Positions 35,248 to 48,225 of a stretch of 64,000 bases of DNA are shown here, in pieces. The position numbers and the translations under genes are program-made. A model generated the notes under the pieces. That model searched no databases and was not told the DNA's origin. It saw nothing but the letters and a program-made list of their open reading frames with translations. The stretch's first letter is position 1; every line of letters begins with the position of its first letter. The stretch is from assembly GCF_040954645.1 (NCBI RefSeq), contig NC_092805.1, forward strand, positions 76,354,564 through 76,418,563, in the 5' to 3' direction. The DNA is from Diabrotica undecimpunctata (Eukaryota; Arthropoda; Insecta; Coleoptera; Chrysomelidae).

Positions 35248-35945
35248 ACTTACATCCTTTATGGTTTTCAGCTTATTAGTTAGGATGAAATCTATTTCGT
35301 TCTTGGTAGTTGCATTTGGAGCTACCCATGTCCATTTCCTATTGAGGTTCTTCTTGAAATAGGTATTGGTGATTGAGAGGTTCTGGTAATGTGCGTATTA
35401 AACCAGTCTCTCTTCCCTTTCATTTCTTTCTCCAATGCCAAAGTTGCCGACACATTGTTCTTAATTTGATTGTTTACCCACTTTGGCATTAAAGTCCCCG
35501 ACTAGATACTTAAATTGGCTTTTGTTCTTGTTAAGCACATCAGTTATTTCATTGCAGAATTCCTCTATTTTCTCATCGGAGTGGGATATGGTTGGTGCAT
35601 ATACTTGCACAATTTGGATGGTGTATCTTCTGGATAGTCTTAGACTTAGACTAGCTACACGGTCTGAGGTGCTTGCTATGTCGACTATCCTATCCTTCTA
35701 TTTCTTATTAATTAGGAACCCCACTTCACTTGTTCGTCCATTTTCTATTCCTTTGTGATAGAGGATGTTGCCCGATTCAAGTTCTATTAACTCTTCGTCC
35801 TTCCGTCTTACTTCGCTTATTTCGATGACGTCCCATTTAATATTGACTGCTTCATTTTCTAACTCTATGAGTCTTGCCTGGTTCGCTAACGACCTGCAGT
35901 TATAGGTCGCTACGTATAGTGTTGTTGTTCTGGCTGGGTAGTGGT
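35230..35945 (-). pseudogene. RTE endonuclease domain
   Basis: The minus strand reads VATYNCRSLANQARLIELEN, then IKWDVIEISEVRRKDEEL (the catalytic Glu region), VGFLINKK followed by a TAG near 35699, RVASLSLRLSRRY, VQVYAPTISHSDEKI, and LVGDFNAKVGKQ (catalytic Asp/Asn). This is the exonuclease-endonuclease-phosphatase fold that nicks target DNA for target-primed reverse transcription. One stop and at least one frameshift (near 35470-35490) disable it. Confidence 0.8.
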
Positions 35946-36332
35946 TTAGACTCCGCAGATTTTAGTACCCTCTGCCCTCCTGACTGGTTCCCGAGAACTA
36001 CCCATTCTCGGGGTTAGTTGGGCCTACGGAGAATGAGGGCTGCGGCTTTCTTTTTCCTTTATTCATAAGGGGTCGTGAGGCATACCTTACCACGCTGCCT
36101 CAGGTCGGGTTGGTAAGGGGCAAGTGTTGTCGTACAATGGCTTTTGCCAGTTACCATTGAGTTGGTTTGGGAAATTGGTAGGATAGTAGGTATTGGGTAG
36201 GAATGGGGTTAGGACATGATTTCTCTCCATAAGAGTTGAGAGACAATCAAGGCTCGCGTAGGGCAGGGTCGCATCCCTGAAGTAAGTCTATCCTCCACTG
36301 GGATTGTGGAGGTGTACCTACCTGCTACACCA

Positions 36333-36349
36333 TATATATATATATATAA
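36333..36349. repeat. Short (TA)n tract
   Basis: Seventeen bases of TA between the RTE 5' end and the Penelope-like copy. Confidence 0.85.
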
Positions 36350-36445
36350 TCCTTTATAAGGATTACTCGAAGAGTGGTGGGTTTTTAGGTCAAAAGGTGG
36401 AGAAAAAAAACAAAGAAGTTGGCTACTTCATCTATTTATTGAAGA

Positions 36446-36477
36446 CGTTTCGCTCTCTAATCAGAAAGCATCATCAG
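36446..36477 (-). ncRNA. Hammerhead-ribozyme-like motif, PLE copy 3
   Basis: Minus strand: CTGATGA, one T, the stem GCTTTCT, loop GATT, AGAGAGC, then GAAA. Relative to the other copies the stem keeps pairing through a U-G wobble. The core CUGANGA...GAAA is as in hammerheads; the single extra base before stem II is unusual. Confidence 0.5.
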
Positions 36478-36559
36478 TTCATCTAAAAAGCACAATATGA
36501 AAAACCAAACATCCATAGTATGTAGCAGTCAATGTTGTAAAGTGTAAAGAAGTTCTTCT

Positions 36560-36770
36560 TTAAGTTCCATCTTCTATCGAAGGTTGGAAATCATCATGGC
36601 TATGCGGACTCTGTTGATTGCCGCTCTGAAAAGTTCTGCACTACTGCATTCAAACCATTCCCTTAAGTTCTTAAGCCAGGATATTCTTCGTCTTCCCACA
36701 TTTCGCTTTTCTCGGATTTTGCCTTGCATAATAAGTATTATGCAAGGCAAAAGACTATTAAGAGGCTATT
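36560..36770 (-). pseudogene. Non-LTR retrotransposon C-terminal scrap inside PLE copy
   Basis: The minus strand encodes GKIREKRNVGRRRISWLKNL, REWFECSSAELFRAAINRV and RIAMMISNLR. This is the last domain of a BovB/CR1-like insect LINE. A 17-bp perfect palindrome (36717-36752) marks its 5' border. Confidence 0.7.
36717..36752. repeat. 17-bp perfect palindrome at a junction
   Basis: TTTTGCCTTGCATAATA and its exact complement flank the dinucleotide AG. It sits where the LINE scrap meets Penelope-like sequence. Confidence 0.9.
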
Positions 36771-37664
36771 AAGATAATAGACATCAATAATTAGTTGTAT
36801 AAACCATAAATTGAAACTAGATACAGTTTACAATTTGATTCAAACATAGCACAGCAAAAGACTATGTGGTTATTGTACATGTAATTTAAAAAAGTATGTA
36901 AAAAATAAGTATTTGCCGAGAACTAATAAGATCATAAGATCACACTTCCAACAATTTGATATTAATTTAATTTAATTTTTACTTTAGGTAACAGTATTGA
37001 AAAGATTAAGAGTTTATTAGTAATATTATAAAAGGTGTAATGAAGTTACTACAAAAGCTTCCAATGCTAACAGGAGATACCTGGCAAATGGAAGCAAATT
37101 TCAGATCCACATAGCTATCACGTAAAAAGACAGTGTCCTTGAAGGTAAAACATGACACACAACAAGGCGAGTTACCAACCGCCAATGCAATATGGCGGAA
37201 AGTTTAAAAAATATAAAAAAGTAGGCGAAAACCTTGTCTGTACGAACCATTAAATGAACGAAAAAGATGTTTAAGAACACCACTTTTCCATCAGAGAGTA
37301 GCTCGGAGAAAAAGAACAAAAAAGTGTCTAAGTTATGGCTGGCTAGCCAGTCACAGGTGCAGATTTAATTCAACTTCCAACAGTCCAAGGTTCATAATAA
37401 TTCGGAACTGAGAAATTAATGAGAATTCTATGAATCCAATTAATTTAAAAATTTTATTAAACTATTTCATCAAAAATTATTTTTTAAAACCCACACTAAT
37501 CTTCTAGTTCTTACCAGTGACAAAGGGAATGCCACTGTACTAATGGATAGAGATCACTACGATGACGTCTTACGACACACCGTAGTGATATTAACTTATC
37601 TAGGCATACTTGTGCTCTTGCTCAACATGCTATTAACACTAATCACAAGATTGCGTTCGTTGCC

Positions 37665-37691
37665 AAGAATCTTAACTAAGTTAAGATTCTT
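37665..37691. repeat. 12-bp perfect palindrome at an orientation switch
   Basis: AAGAATCTTAAC and its complement flank TAA. The Penelope-like sequence changes orientation here, and the errantivirus-type Env fragment begins 20 bases further on. Confidence 0.9.
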
Positions 37692-37710
37692 ATGATTATG
37701 ATTCTTAAGA

Positions 37711-38107
37711 TTGAAATGACTGTGAGATTTCTTTTAATGCGTCCATTAAGTCTATGGGCGAAATAATAGAACTATGTAGAATTTGCAGGCGAGAGAATGT
37801 GATAGAATTTAGTATATCATTTAAATAATTTTCTAAAAATACGTAGATTTCCATTAAGGACTCACATAAATCTAGTATTTGTAATTGTGCTTGGTAAAAG
37901 GAGATGTCATTATTAATGTCCAGAAGTGTAGTCACAATAGTTTTTAAGTCTTTGTTAAAAGTTTCTTCGTCTATTTGCAATTTTTGAATTGTAGTGTTGC
38001 AAGTTCTTATAACTGTAGTGGTAACAGATATTTGATTTTTAGGAGATTTTCAATTTGAGTTTCATCGGAATTTATCTTATTTATACATTTATTAAAGTAT
38101 TCGCCAT
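37711..38107 (-). repeat. Second copy of a 397-bp env segment
   Basis: Matches 38603-39000 with about nine differences. Its frame (37705-37980) lacks the stop present in the other copy: LCESLMEIYVFLENY is continuous here. The offset between the copies is 892 bases, in direct orientation. Confidence 0.9.
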
Positions 38108-39410
38108 TATTAATGTCATTGTTACTGGTAATGGATCATAAATGGTTAGTAACCATAAATTTCGGTCAATTTCTTGTACATTGTAACCGTGTGCCAAGCA
38201 AGTGGACATCTGGCAAGCTTTTGGTAAGTTGCTGAGAGGTTTCAAAAGCTGGGCTTCACATACAGCATCTGTGTCTATGGGATACGGAAGCATGTCTGTA
38301 CACATTCTTTGGTTTTGACTGATTTGTTTGCATTTTTCGGTGTCCATGGGTAAGACATATGAAATTGAATCATCATCTCGCGCTATGTATTTATGAACAG
38401 TTGAAAGTATATGATGAAAACCAGTTTGATTATCTAATATTAGTATTGAATATAATTCATACAAGGTGAATATTTCGGGATCAACTAACGGAATTTCAAG
38501 AACGAAAACAATTTTTGAATCAAGCTGATAAGCTTGCAGTTTTATTATGTCAATATACTGAGCTATATTTGACATATAAGTGGGTAGAGGCAATACGTTA
38601 TTTTGAAATGACTGTGAGATTTCTTTTAATGTGTCCATTAAGTCTATGGGCGAAATAATAGAACTATGTAGAATTTGAAGGCGAGACAATGTGATAGAAT
38701 TTAGTATATCATTTAAATAATTTTCTAAAAATACGTAGCTTTACATTAAGGACTCACATAAATCGAGTATTTGTAATTGTGCTTGGTAAAAGGAGATGTC
38801 ATTATTAATGTCCAGAAGTGTAGTCTCGATAGTTTTTAAGTCTTTGTTAAAAGTTTCTTCGTCTATTTGCAATTTTTGAATTGTAGTGTTGCAAGTTCTT
38901 ATAACTGAAGTGGTAACAGATATTTGATTTTTTAGGAGATTTTCAATTTGAGTTTCATCGGAATTTATCTTATTTATACATTTATTAAAGTATTCGCCAT
39001 CAGAGGCGTCTAAATTTCCAGTAATAGATTTCCAGATTGTGCCAATACCATTTACTAAACCGCGTTTTAGGCGTTTATTATAAGTTACTGTGTCAGAGGT
39101 TATTTCTTTATATTTTAAATTAACGGAGTTTGAGATTTGTTTTAGCAGACTAATATATGTCTGTACTTCGGCTTGAAAGGCAAGTTTTCTCGGTGTATCC
39201 ACGTTAATAAATTTTTCTAATAGGTTTTCCAAAATTCTGTCATTGTTGGATATTGTAGTTTTGATAGGAAATAATTGTTTGTAAACAAGTAAAGTCCATT
39301 TGTCGTTAGATATTCGTATAGTTCCTTTTTCATGAAAAAATATTCCAATTGTGTTAATAATTATTGGAGTGAGGAGAATTTGGGATTGGACGATAGAAAG
39401 GAGTCCATAG
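38081..39410 (-). pseudogene. env: Errantivirus-type envelope (F-like) protein, broken
   Basis: The frame opens with a hydrophobic, signal-like stretch (ILLTPIIINTIGIFF) without an in-frame ATG, then HEKGTIRISNDKWTLLVYK. A furin-type site RLKR is followed directly by GLVNGIGTIWKSITGNLD, the fusion-peptide-like segment shared by gypsy Env and baculovirus F proteins. A helical heptad-rich region follows (residues about 100-160). A TAA at about 38738 then stops it, and the frame resumes at 38689 through a Cys-containing domain to 38081, where the gene is cut off by an internal duplication; no transmembrane segment is seen. The intact protein would mediate membrane fusion. This copy is non-functional. 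Confidence 0.85.
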
Positions 39411-39426
39411 AATCTGTAAAGGAAAA
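39408..39426 (-). promoter_or_regulatory. Candidate env 3' splice site
   Basis: Directly after the Pol stop the minus strand reads TTTTCCTTTACAG then ATTCTATGG. A pyrimidine-rich run followed by CAG just before env is what errantiviruses use to make spliced env mRNA. The boundary would be between 39414 and 39413. Confidence 0.5.
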
Positions 39427-39660
39427 TTATTCAAAATATGGTTTCAGTCTGTCAAAATTTACTTTCGAGGTTTGGTTAGTTTTGGGGTTAAGGATAATTG
39501 CGGAATTTGTAAAAACTTCTTGAATTTCGAAGGGTCCATTAAAAATATTATCCGATTTTGATTTAATTTGGGATTCTTTTACGTAAACTTTGTCACCAAT
39601 TTTAAAATCAGGTCTTCGTTCTGAAATATCTCGTCAAATCTTACTTTCGCCTTTTCTTTC
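39427..39660 (-). pseudogene. Integrase C-terminal end of errantivirus-like Pol
   Basis: The minus strand reads KIGDKVYVKESQIKSKSD, FNGPFEIQEVFTNSAII, and KVNFDRLKPYFE followed by TAA at 39427-39429. GDKVYVK and NGPFEI are the SH3-like C-terminal domain of gypsy integrases. Upstream codons (39640-39710) contain a stop. The catalytic core is absent. Confidence 0.78.
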
Positions 39661-39720
39661 TGTTTTTGCTCTGGCTATTTCCCAAGTGAACATGCTCCTT
39701 TTCTAACTTGGTTGCACCGA

Positions 39721-41305
<1,585 letters not shown>

Positions 41306-41361
<56 letters not shown>
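41306..41361. repeat. (TA)n microsatellite
   Basis: TA tract at the CA end of LTR-like repeat copy 2. Confidence 0.96.
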
Positions 41362-41363
<2 letters not shown>

Positions 41364-41365
<2 letters not shown>

Positions 41366-41700
41366 GAAAGAAAGACAGTATTATACCTACAGAACGAGAC
41401 GACATCCCAAATGAACTCCTAACCTACGATCGAGAAACGATAATTGAAAACATAGAGGTACTTTTTCAGGAAACTTTAAATAGCAAGCTGTACTAGACCA
41501 ATGGAGGACCAACATTACTATACTTGTAAACGATAAAGGAAATAGGAAAAAGCCTGCCAATGATCGTATCGTCACTTTGCTCAACACAACTCTAAATGCT
41601 AACAAGCATATTTGCCAATACGAATAATGAAAAATACTTATAAGTATTTTAGCTTAGAAGAGCAAGAATGTCTTACACAAAATATATAAACAATAGGCAG
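41364..41700 (+). pseudogene. Non-LTR reverse transcriptase fragment
   Basis: The plus strand encodes RDDIPNELLTYDRETIIENI, VLFQETLNS, then with frameshifts TNGGPT, NRKKPANDRIVTLLNTTLN, and SLEEQE-like codons. This is the N-terminal RT region (D.IP.E.L ... W....I.I..KG....NYR.I.LL....K). The rest is missing. Confidence 0.6.
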
Positions 41701-42450
41701 ATATGCACAGTAAAATAAATTAGTAAGAAAGCATTGGAATGTAAAAAAACCTTTTAATGAAAAGCTCATGGCTCAGCAAAAGTCTTGTTTGTAAAAATCA
41801 TTGCCTAAGTGAAAATATGTGTTGCCAGTGCATAATGTTAATAACTCCATTATAGGTGATACATACAGAAAGGTATAATTATTGTACAGGATATTCAAAA
41901 AATGAAGGGACTAATATTATCCATGCTTGCAAAATATACCAAATTATACAAGGTGATTAATAGTTACGTGGTAAAGCAAGAAATCAATTTTTTAAATGGC
42001 ACCCTGTATATTTTCTCATATATTTACAATATGAAGTTTCACACTACTATACAGGGTATGACCATTTCTATTTCGATGTCTCTATGAATAGAAAGTAATA
42101 GAAATCACTGACGAATATTCGTATATAGGGTGAACTGGAAAATAAAGATTTTCTCATATTTTTTAAATGTACAACCCTATATTTTATTTTTTTCAAAATA
42201 TTTTATTTATGATACTCTTTAATTATTATGAAGCATTCCCTATACCTTCTACCAAACTCATTACTTTCAAAGATATTTTTAGTTTTCTTCAGATTTCGGG
42301 AATGACTTTAATTTTTGTAAGTAGAAATTCTCTTGTGTAATAATATAACAAAATTATTTTTATTTAATAGATAACTAATACAAAATATAAACCATAACAA
42401 TATTCAATTAATGAAATAATTAATGTGATATTAAGGAAAAACGTCTAAAT
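41701..42450. other. Noncoding, with repeated CCCTGTATA-type motifs
   Basis: ACAGG or CCCTGTATA-like strings at about 41890, 42000, 42052, 42125 and 42172 in both orientations look like ends of small mariner-type elements. Boundaries are not resolved. Confidence 0.45.
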
Positions 42451-42459
42451 TAAATGTTT

Positions 42460-43320
42460 CAAATATACACCTTCAACGTCTATGCAGGTTTGTAACTGAT
42501 ATTCAAATGACCGAGCCACATTTCTTAACATTTTTAAGTCAATATTATTAAAAACTTCTATTATTCTATTTTTCATACCATCTGGCATTGTTGGAGGCTT
42601 CTAGTACATAAGATTTTTTGTATAGCCCCATATGAAAAAATCAATTTTTGACAATTCCGGTGATCATGGTATACCAAACTATTGGCCCTCCTCTGCCTAT
42701 CCACCTCGCTGGAAAGTTATTATTTAGATGACTGTGAATAAGAGAAGTGTTATGAACCGCACCGTCGTGCAAAAACCACATTCTTTGTCGAATATTAAGT
42801 GGAATATTTTACAGTAGTAATGGCAAATGCTTATTCAGATAATCCAGATATCCACCATTCCCACGGCCGTCAAAAAAATATGGTCCAATCACATAGTCCG
42901 CAACAATACCACCCCAAACATTTATAGACCACCTAGTTTAACTATGACTTATTAAATTGGGGATTGCTTAATGCATAGTAATGAAAATTATGCTGATTCA
43001 CTGTTCCATTTTTGTGGAATGTAGCCTCATCTCGAAAAAGCACATAATCGAAAAAAAGCGGTCGCTATGCACTTGCTGCTGAGACTATTAAAAAAAAAAC
43101 TAATCTACGATGATAGGCATCGACAGTCAATTCTTGATGTAACTGTATGCGGTAGGGATGTGTTTTATGATTACGGAGGATTTTTGCCGCCGAATTTGGA
43201 TTCATGACATGAAATTGTCGTGAAATTTCACGAGTGCTGATGTGGGGATCCTCAGTAGTAGCTAACAGTACATCTTATTCGTTTTCTTCAGTTATAACAG
43301 TTTTGGTTCTCTTATACTAA
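42460..43320 (-). pseudogene. IS630/Tc1/mariner-superfamily transposase (DUF4817-HTH type), decayed copy 1
   Basis: Minus strand with many frameshifts: FRDEATFHKNGTVN (first catalytic Asp, near 43020), HNFHYYA, YKCLGWYCCGL, then NVVF then RRCGS (second Asp region, degraded), and RWIGRGGP-like and TSPDF-like remnants near 42690. The order matches the copy at 47240-48223. Stops are frequent. Confidence 0.6.
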
Positions 43321-43414
43321 TACACACATGATAATTTAATAATTATATAGGTCATAGATTTAATTTTTACGTAATTACGCTTAAATAAATAATTAAAATC
43401 TTATTTTGGTGCAC

Positions 43415-43740
43415 CTCAGAAATGAGAATACTTAGAACCTCAGAAATGCGAGCCTTGAAATCAATTGCTGGGTAAACATTAAGAGACAGAATACCAAATA
43501 ACCAAATAAGAATTCTCTGTAAAATACAGTATAACGTACGATAGAAAAGACAGAGGAGATGGATGGAACCAGCATTTCACACGAATAGCAAGAGATTTCA
43601 CACCGACAACCGCTAAACAACCAGTAAGACCATTTAAAAGATGGCACCATACCTGGCAGTCAACATCACAAATACAAGTATAGCTTTAACATCGAACAAG
43701 AACAAGCCTAGGACCTAATATAAGAAAAAGAAAAAATGTT
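43415..43740 (+). pseudogene. Non-LTR retrotransposon C-terminal fragment
   Basis: The plus strand reads TSEMRALKSIAG, TLRDRIPNNQIR, CKIQYNV, RRWMEPAFHT, RPFKRWHHTWQSTSQIQV with frame changes. This is the same domain as at 30298-30597 (IQ...W...R..W ... R...RW...W). No RT core. Confidence 0.6.
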
Positions 43741-44559
43741 TTATGTCCACTGATTTTCAGTGAGAGTATTGCGATCAACAAAAAAAAATACATTTACGAT
43801 GAAAAGTACGATATTATAGTCGGCACGTAATTTCGTTGGAAAATTTATAGAAACAAGAGCGAGTAAAATACTAGCCAAATGGCAACAATGTAAGAGTGAC
43901 CAGTACTTTACTGAACAGTAGCGTAGATATCTAATTTTAAAATAAATAGAAGTTTTTTATTTTTATTTAATTTTATTGACCAAAAAGTTTCATTTTCTAT
44001 AAAGTTTAAATAAAAAATATCGGTGTTGTTAACTTCTGTGATATATCTAGGGAGTAATAACACTAATCGACTCGACTGAACAGAACTTATTGTAAAATAA
44101 TAATACCCATAAAAAATTGTTAATAAAACTATTTATCACATACAATGAAACAAATTTTTTATGTACAAGTATTTTAGTATACAAACGTTTTATTAACACA
44201 ACTGCTCATAAGTTTAGTACCTCAATAATTTAAAAATGGGTAAGAGGTATAAAACTTTTATGAATATCTTTTTTTATATATCTAGCAGGTATTTTATAAT
44301 AACCTAACCTGTACTTTGACTATTTTAAATTAAATACTTTGTATGTTTCTCTTCTATCATGAAGTGTGTTTGTACCCTATTTTCAAAGATATATAAGCAA
44401 AACGAGAATATCTACAATTACAATAAAAATAAAGGTTTCAACTAACACCTAGTTCGAAGTAAGTACTTGCTAATCTACTCAGAATCACTGTTATCACTAG
44501 TATCTTCTAAATTTATAGTTAATTTGATTAATGCTGGTAAATATTTAACATAGTCATTT
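43741..44559. other. Unassigned AT-rich sequence
   Basis: No gene or repeat supported. Confidence 0.4.
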
Positions 44560-45350
44560 TCCACTGCGATTAACTGGATAATTAACTAATTAACTGGAGA
44601 ATAGTAGACGAAAATTTAGGAGCCATGTTTCTTCTTCTTTTATTTCCTTCAAGTTGAGTCCATATTAGCTCTATTGGGTTCAATTTACAATAGTAAGGAG
44701 GAAGTCTAAGCACGGTATGCCCATTTCTGCGAGTACAGTTATCAACAACATATTCCTTTTGGTACTGTCTACTATAAACAACCTCCAATTTGTAATTTGT
44801 TTCAAGTAATATTTGGAATTATCTCATTAATCTTGAATGATATGATGCGTTGTTCATGACAATCACACTATATTTACAAGGTAATCTCGGAAGAAGAGAT
44901 TTTTCAAACCATGATTCAAAAATTAAACTTTCCATATCCCCATGATAATCTAGAGACGCTTCTTTAATTTTTTTTTGCAGATATTATTAATACATCATCT
45001 ATCCATCTATTTTCTCCACCGCAGTGTAAAGTTATAGTTCTCTGTCCTGTCATGAGTATCACACCAAGTCTCATCTAAATAAACAACATTTCGTTTCATT
45101 TTTTAATACTCAGTTATCTGTCTGATAGAATTGTTTCTTAAAGAAATAATTATTCCAGTACTTTCCATTAGTGTCTGGCGCTTATCCATAGTTTTTACTT
45201 AAAATAATGGGTTTTAAGAAATCATCGAAGTGTTGTTGCTGAATATGAGAGAATGTCCTTTCGAACCAGTTCACTTTCGAACCTTTGTGAGTTTCATAAA
45301 AACTAAATTTTGTTTTTTTTCTTCAAAAAAATATTTAACGTTTACATCCA
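44560..45350 (-). pseudogene. IS630-type DDE transposase, catalytic Asp replaced
   Basis: Minus strand from right to left: FYETHKGSKVNWF-like codons near 45290, NVVYLDETW (first Asp, about 45085), QRTITLHCGGENRW, DDVLIIS, then SLIFESWFEKSLLPRLPCK and VIVMNNASYHS at about 44865, where related proteins have D in place of the first N. The last block (44582-44788) reads RNGHTVLRLPPYYCKLNPIE then LIWTQLE (the third acidic residue). Stops and frameshifts lie between the blocks. Confidence 0.68.
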
Positions 45351-45656
45351 TGGTTCCTGAGTTGAACTTTTTTTATACTTCATTTCCATCATATTGATAG
45401 CTGAAAATTCTTTGTAAGTTATTCTGTGTAATTTTTTCTATGGTTGTAAGGATATCGATTTACTTTTAGATAAACTGATGATGTGTATGTATTTATATAT
45501 GACACCTTTTTAATAAAGGACTGAGTAACAAGATCTCTTTGTTTTCTTCTCGAATTTTGTGACTGATATCCCTCCCATAAGCAGATATTCTTGTGTGAAC
45601 TTCGTTTTGTATTTTAATTGACGGTCGTACTTCTTTTTTGATATGTATGTAAATAT

Positions 45657-45662
<6 letters not shown>
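45351..45662. other. Unassigned sequence
   Basis: No gene. The string TTGACGGTCGTACT(T/C)CTTTT next to the (TA)n at 45620-45645 also occurs at 55504-55525 next to another (TA)n, so it may be a repeat border. Confidence 0.45.

Positions 45663-45751
<89 letters not shown>
45663..45751. repeat. (TA)n microsatellite
   Basis: TA tract at the 5' side of a truncated Penelope-like copy. Confidence 0.97.
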
Positions 45752-46824
<1,073 letters not shown>

Positions 46825-46949
46825 TGTGGAAACCACTTATGGAATAAAATTGTGTGTCCTTAGTTTAGAAAATAATAAAAAACGTTGAGATACCTTAATA
46901 CCTTAACTTTTAAATTTAAATGTGCGCTTTTAAAACATAAATTTGAATG

Positions 46950-48225
46950 TGCAGGGTGATCCACGCCAGTCTGGCAAAGTCCATAATCTGTATTTTAAAT
47001 GAAACACCCTGTATATTTTTATGTTTTTAAAAGCTCCTTAAGAACCTGAACTCAACGAACTCTATCATGTAGGGCCTATTATAATTAATACAAGGTGAAA
47101 AGTATAATTTTCTTCAAGACAATTAATTCATAGAATACCCGAGGTAATTGATTGGATTACATTAAAATAAATGCTCAAAATGTTCTCCACCTTGTTGTTG
47201 GCAATAACACAGTCCCTTATAAAACTCGTCCTGAACTTTTTTTAAAGTTTAAGGTGAAATATTCCGTATTTCTGTAGTTATCCTTTCTTTGAGGTCTTCA
47301 ATACTAGTTGGTTGTATGCAAATACTTTGTTCTTGAGATAACCCCACAGAAAAAATCCAAAGGCGTAAGATTTGGCTACCTAGCTGGCCATTCAATAGTA
47401 CCCCTTCGTCCAATCGATTTATTAAAGATTTCATTTAAGTAATTTCTCACCATTAAAGCATAATGGGGTGTTGCACCGTCTTGCTGGAACCAGACAGTTT
47501 CATGCGATAGGGTCGGATTTATTGGATTGGGATATAAGTTAGCCAACTAAGGAAGAACATGGTCTCTTAGCATGCTTAAATATTTTTCCACTGTCAAATA
47601 TAGGACCAATAATACGATCTCCTATAATACCTGCACAAACATTCAACGTTTGAGGATACTGAGTGTGTGTCTCACGCATCCAATGAGGATTCTCCGCTGA
47701 CCAATATCTACAGTTTTGTCGGTTTACCTCTCCGTTCAATGTAAATGTTGATTCATCAGAAAAAAAATTGTACCAAGAGCTATTTCATTTGTGTTAATTT
47801 TATCCATCATTCTCTCGCAGAAACCCATTCTACGATCTGGATCGTCGTCTGTTAGCTCCTGCACAAAAGTCAATTTATATGGATGAAGTTTTTCTTCATG
47901 GAGACACCTTAGCACAGTTGTGTAACTCACAATATTTTGACGTGCAATTTGATGTGAACTTGACGTTGGATTCTCTGCAACACTTAACAAAATATCCATT
48001 GTCACCTCATCTTCAATGAAGTTCGGTTTTCTTTTTAATGGTTTGACATGTCCAATTCTCTGAATTGTGCATAAATTTTAGATACAATACCTTGTGCAAT
48101 ATTAGGCAACTGAGGATACCTCTGATTAAATAAGTTTGCTACTTCAACTTGACTTCTAAAATCCTCCCCGTAACCGATCATCATTAAAATCTCAATTCGG
48201 TGGGTCTCAGTTAAATATTTCATAT
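46950..48225 (-). pseudogene. IS630/Tc1/mariner-superfamily transposase (DUF4817-HTH type), decayed copy 2
   Basis: Minus strand: MKYLTETHRIEILMMIGYGE and VANLFNQRYPQLP (the N-terminal HTH, 48035-48223), then HQIARQNIVSYTTVLRCLHE (second HTH), [20 protein letters not shown] block with the first catalytic Asp at about 47755, [27 protein letters not shown] (second Asp, about 47490), RRGTIEWPAR followed by TAG at 47376-47378, then LTPLDFFLWGYLKNK (third Asp). All three Asp codons survive, but there are one stop and at least four frame changes. A possible terminal repeat, CAGGGTGATCCACGCCAGTC, lies at 46951; its partner was not found. Confidence 0.78.

Larger units (their letters stand above)
33130..36330 (-). 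mobile_element. RTE-type non-LTR retrotransposon, nearly full length
   Basis: Minus strand from right to left: GC-richer 5' UTR (about 36330-35945), apurinic endonuclease, linker, reverse transcriptase and C-terminal domain, in one polyprotein broken by a few lesions. The endonuclease blocks SEVRRK, YAPT and GDFNAKVG and the RT blocks identify RTE-like LINEs. Its body is less AT-rich than the surroundings and better preserved than other LINEs in the window. No target duplication was found. Confidence 0.85.
36350..37700 (-). mobile_element. Rearranged Penelope-like copy
   Basis: From 36360 to 37480 the sequence matches the 3' untranslated region of the copies at 49590-50660 (minus orientation), with about 20-25 percent difference by eye. 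It begins ACTCGAAGAGTGGTGGGTTT and includes the hammerhead-like motif. At 37500-37660 two coding scraps occur in the opposite (plus) orientation: VLTSDKGNATVLMDRD and the GIY-YIG block with RHTVVI/TCALAQHA-type sequence. At 37665-37691 a palindrome joins back to the first orientation. A LINE scrap interrupts it at 36560-36770. Confidence 0.8.
37711..39720 (-). mobile_element. Errantivirus-like 3' fragment: integrase tail plus Env
   Basis: Minus strand: the C-terminal end of integrase (39427-39660), a splice-acceptor-like site, and an Env gene (about 39410 to 37711) truncated before its transmembrane anchor. Env contains a 397-base internal duplication (38603-39000 and 37711-38107). It may belong to the same family as the element at 1-4957, whose own 3' part is outside the window. 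The right side is followed by unassigned sequence and a (TA)n tract. Confidence 0.82.
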
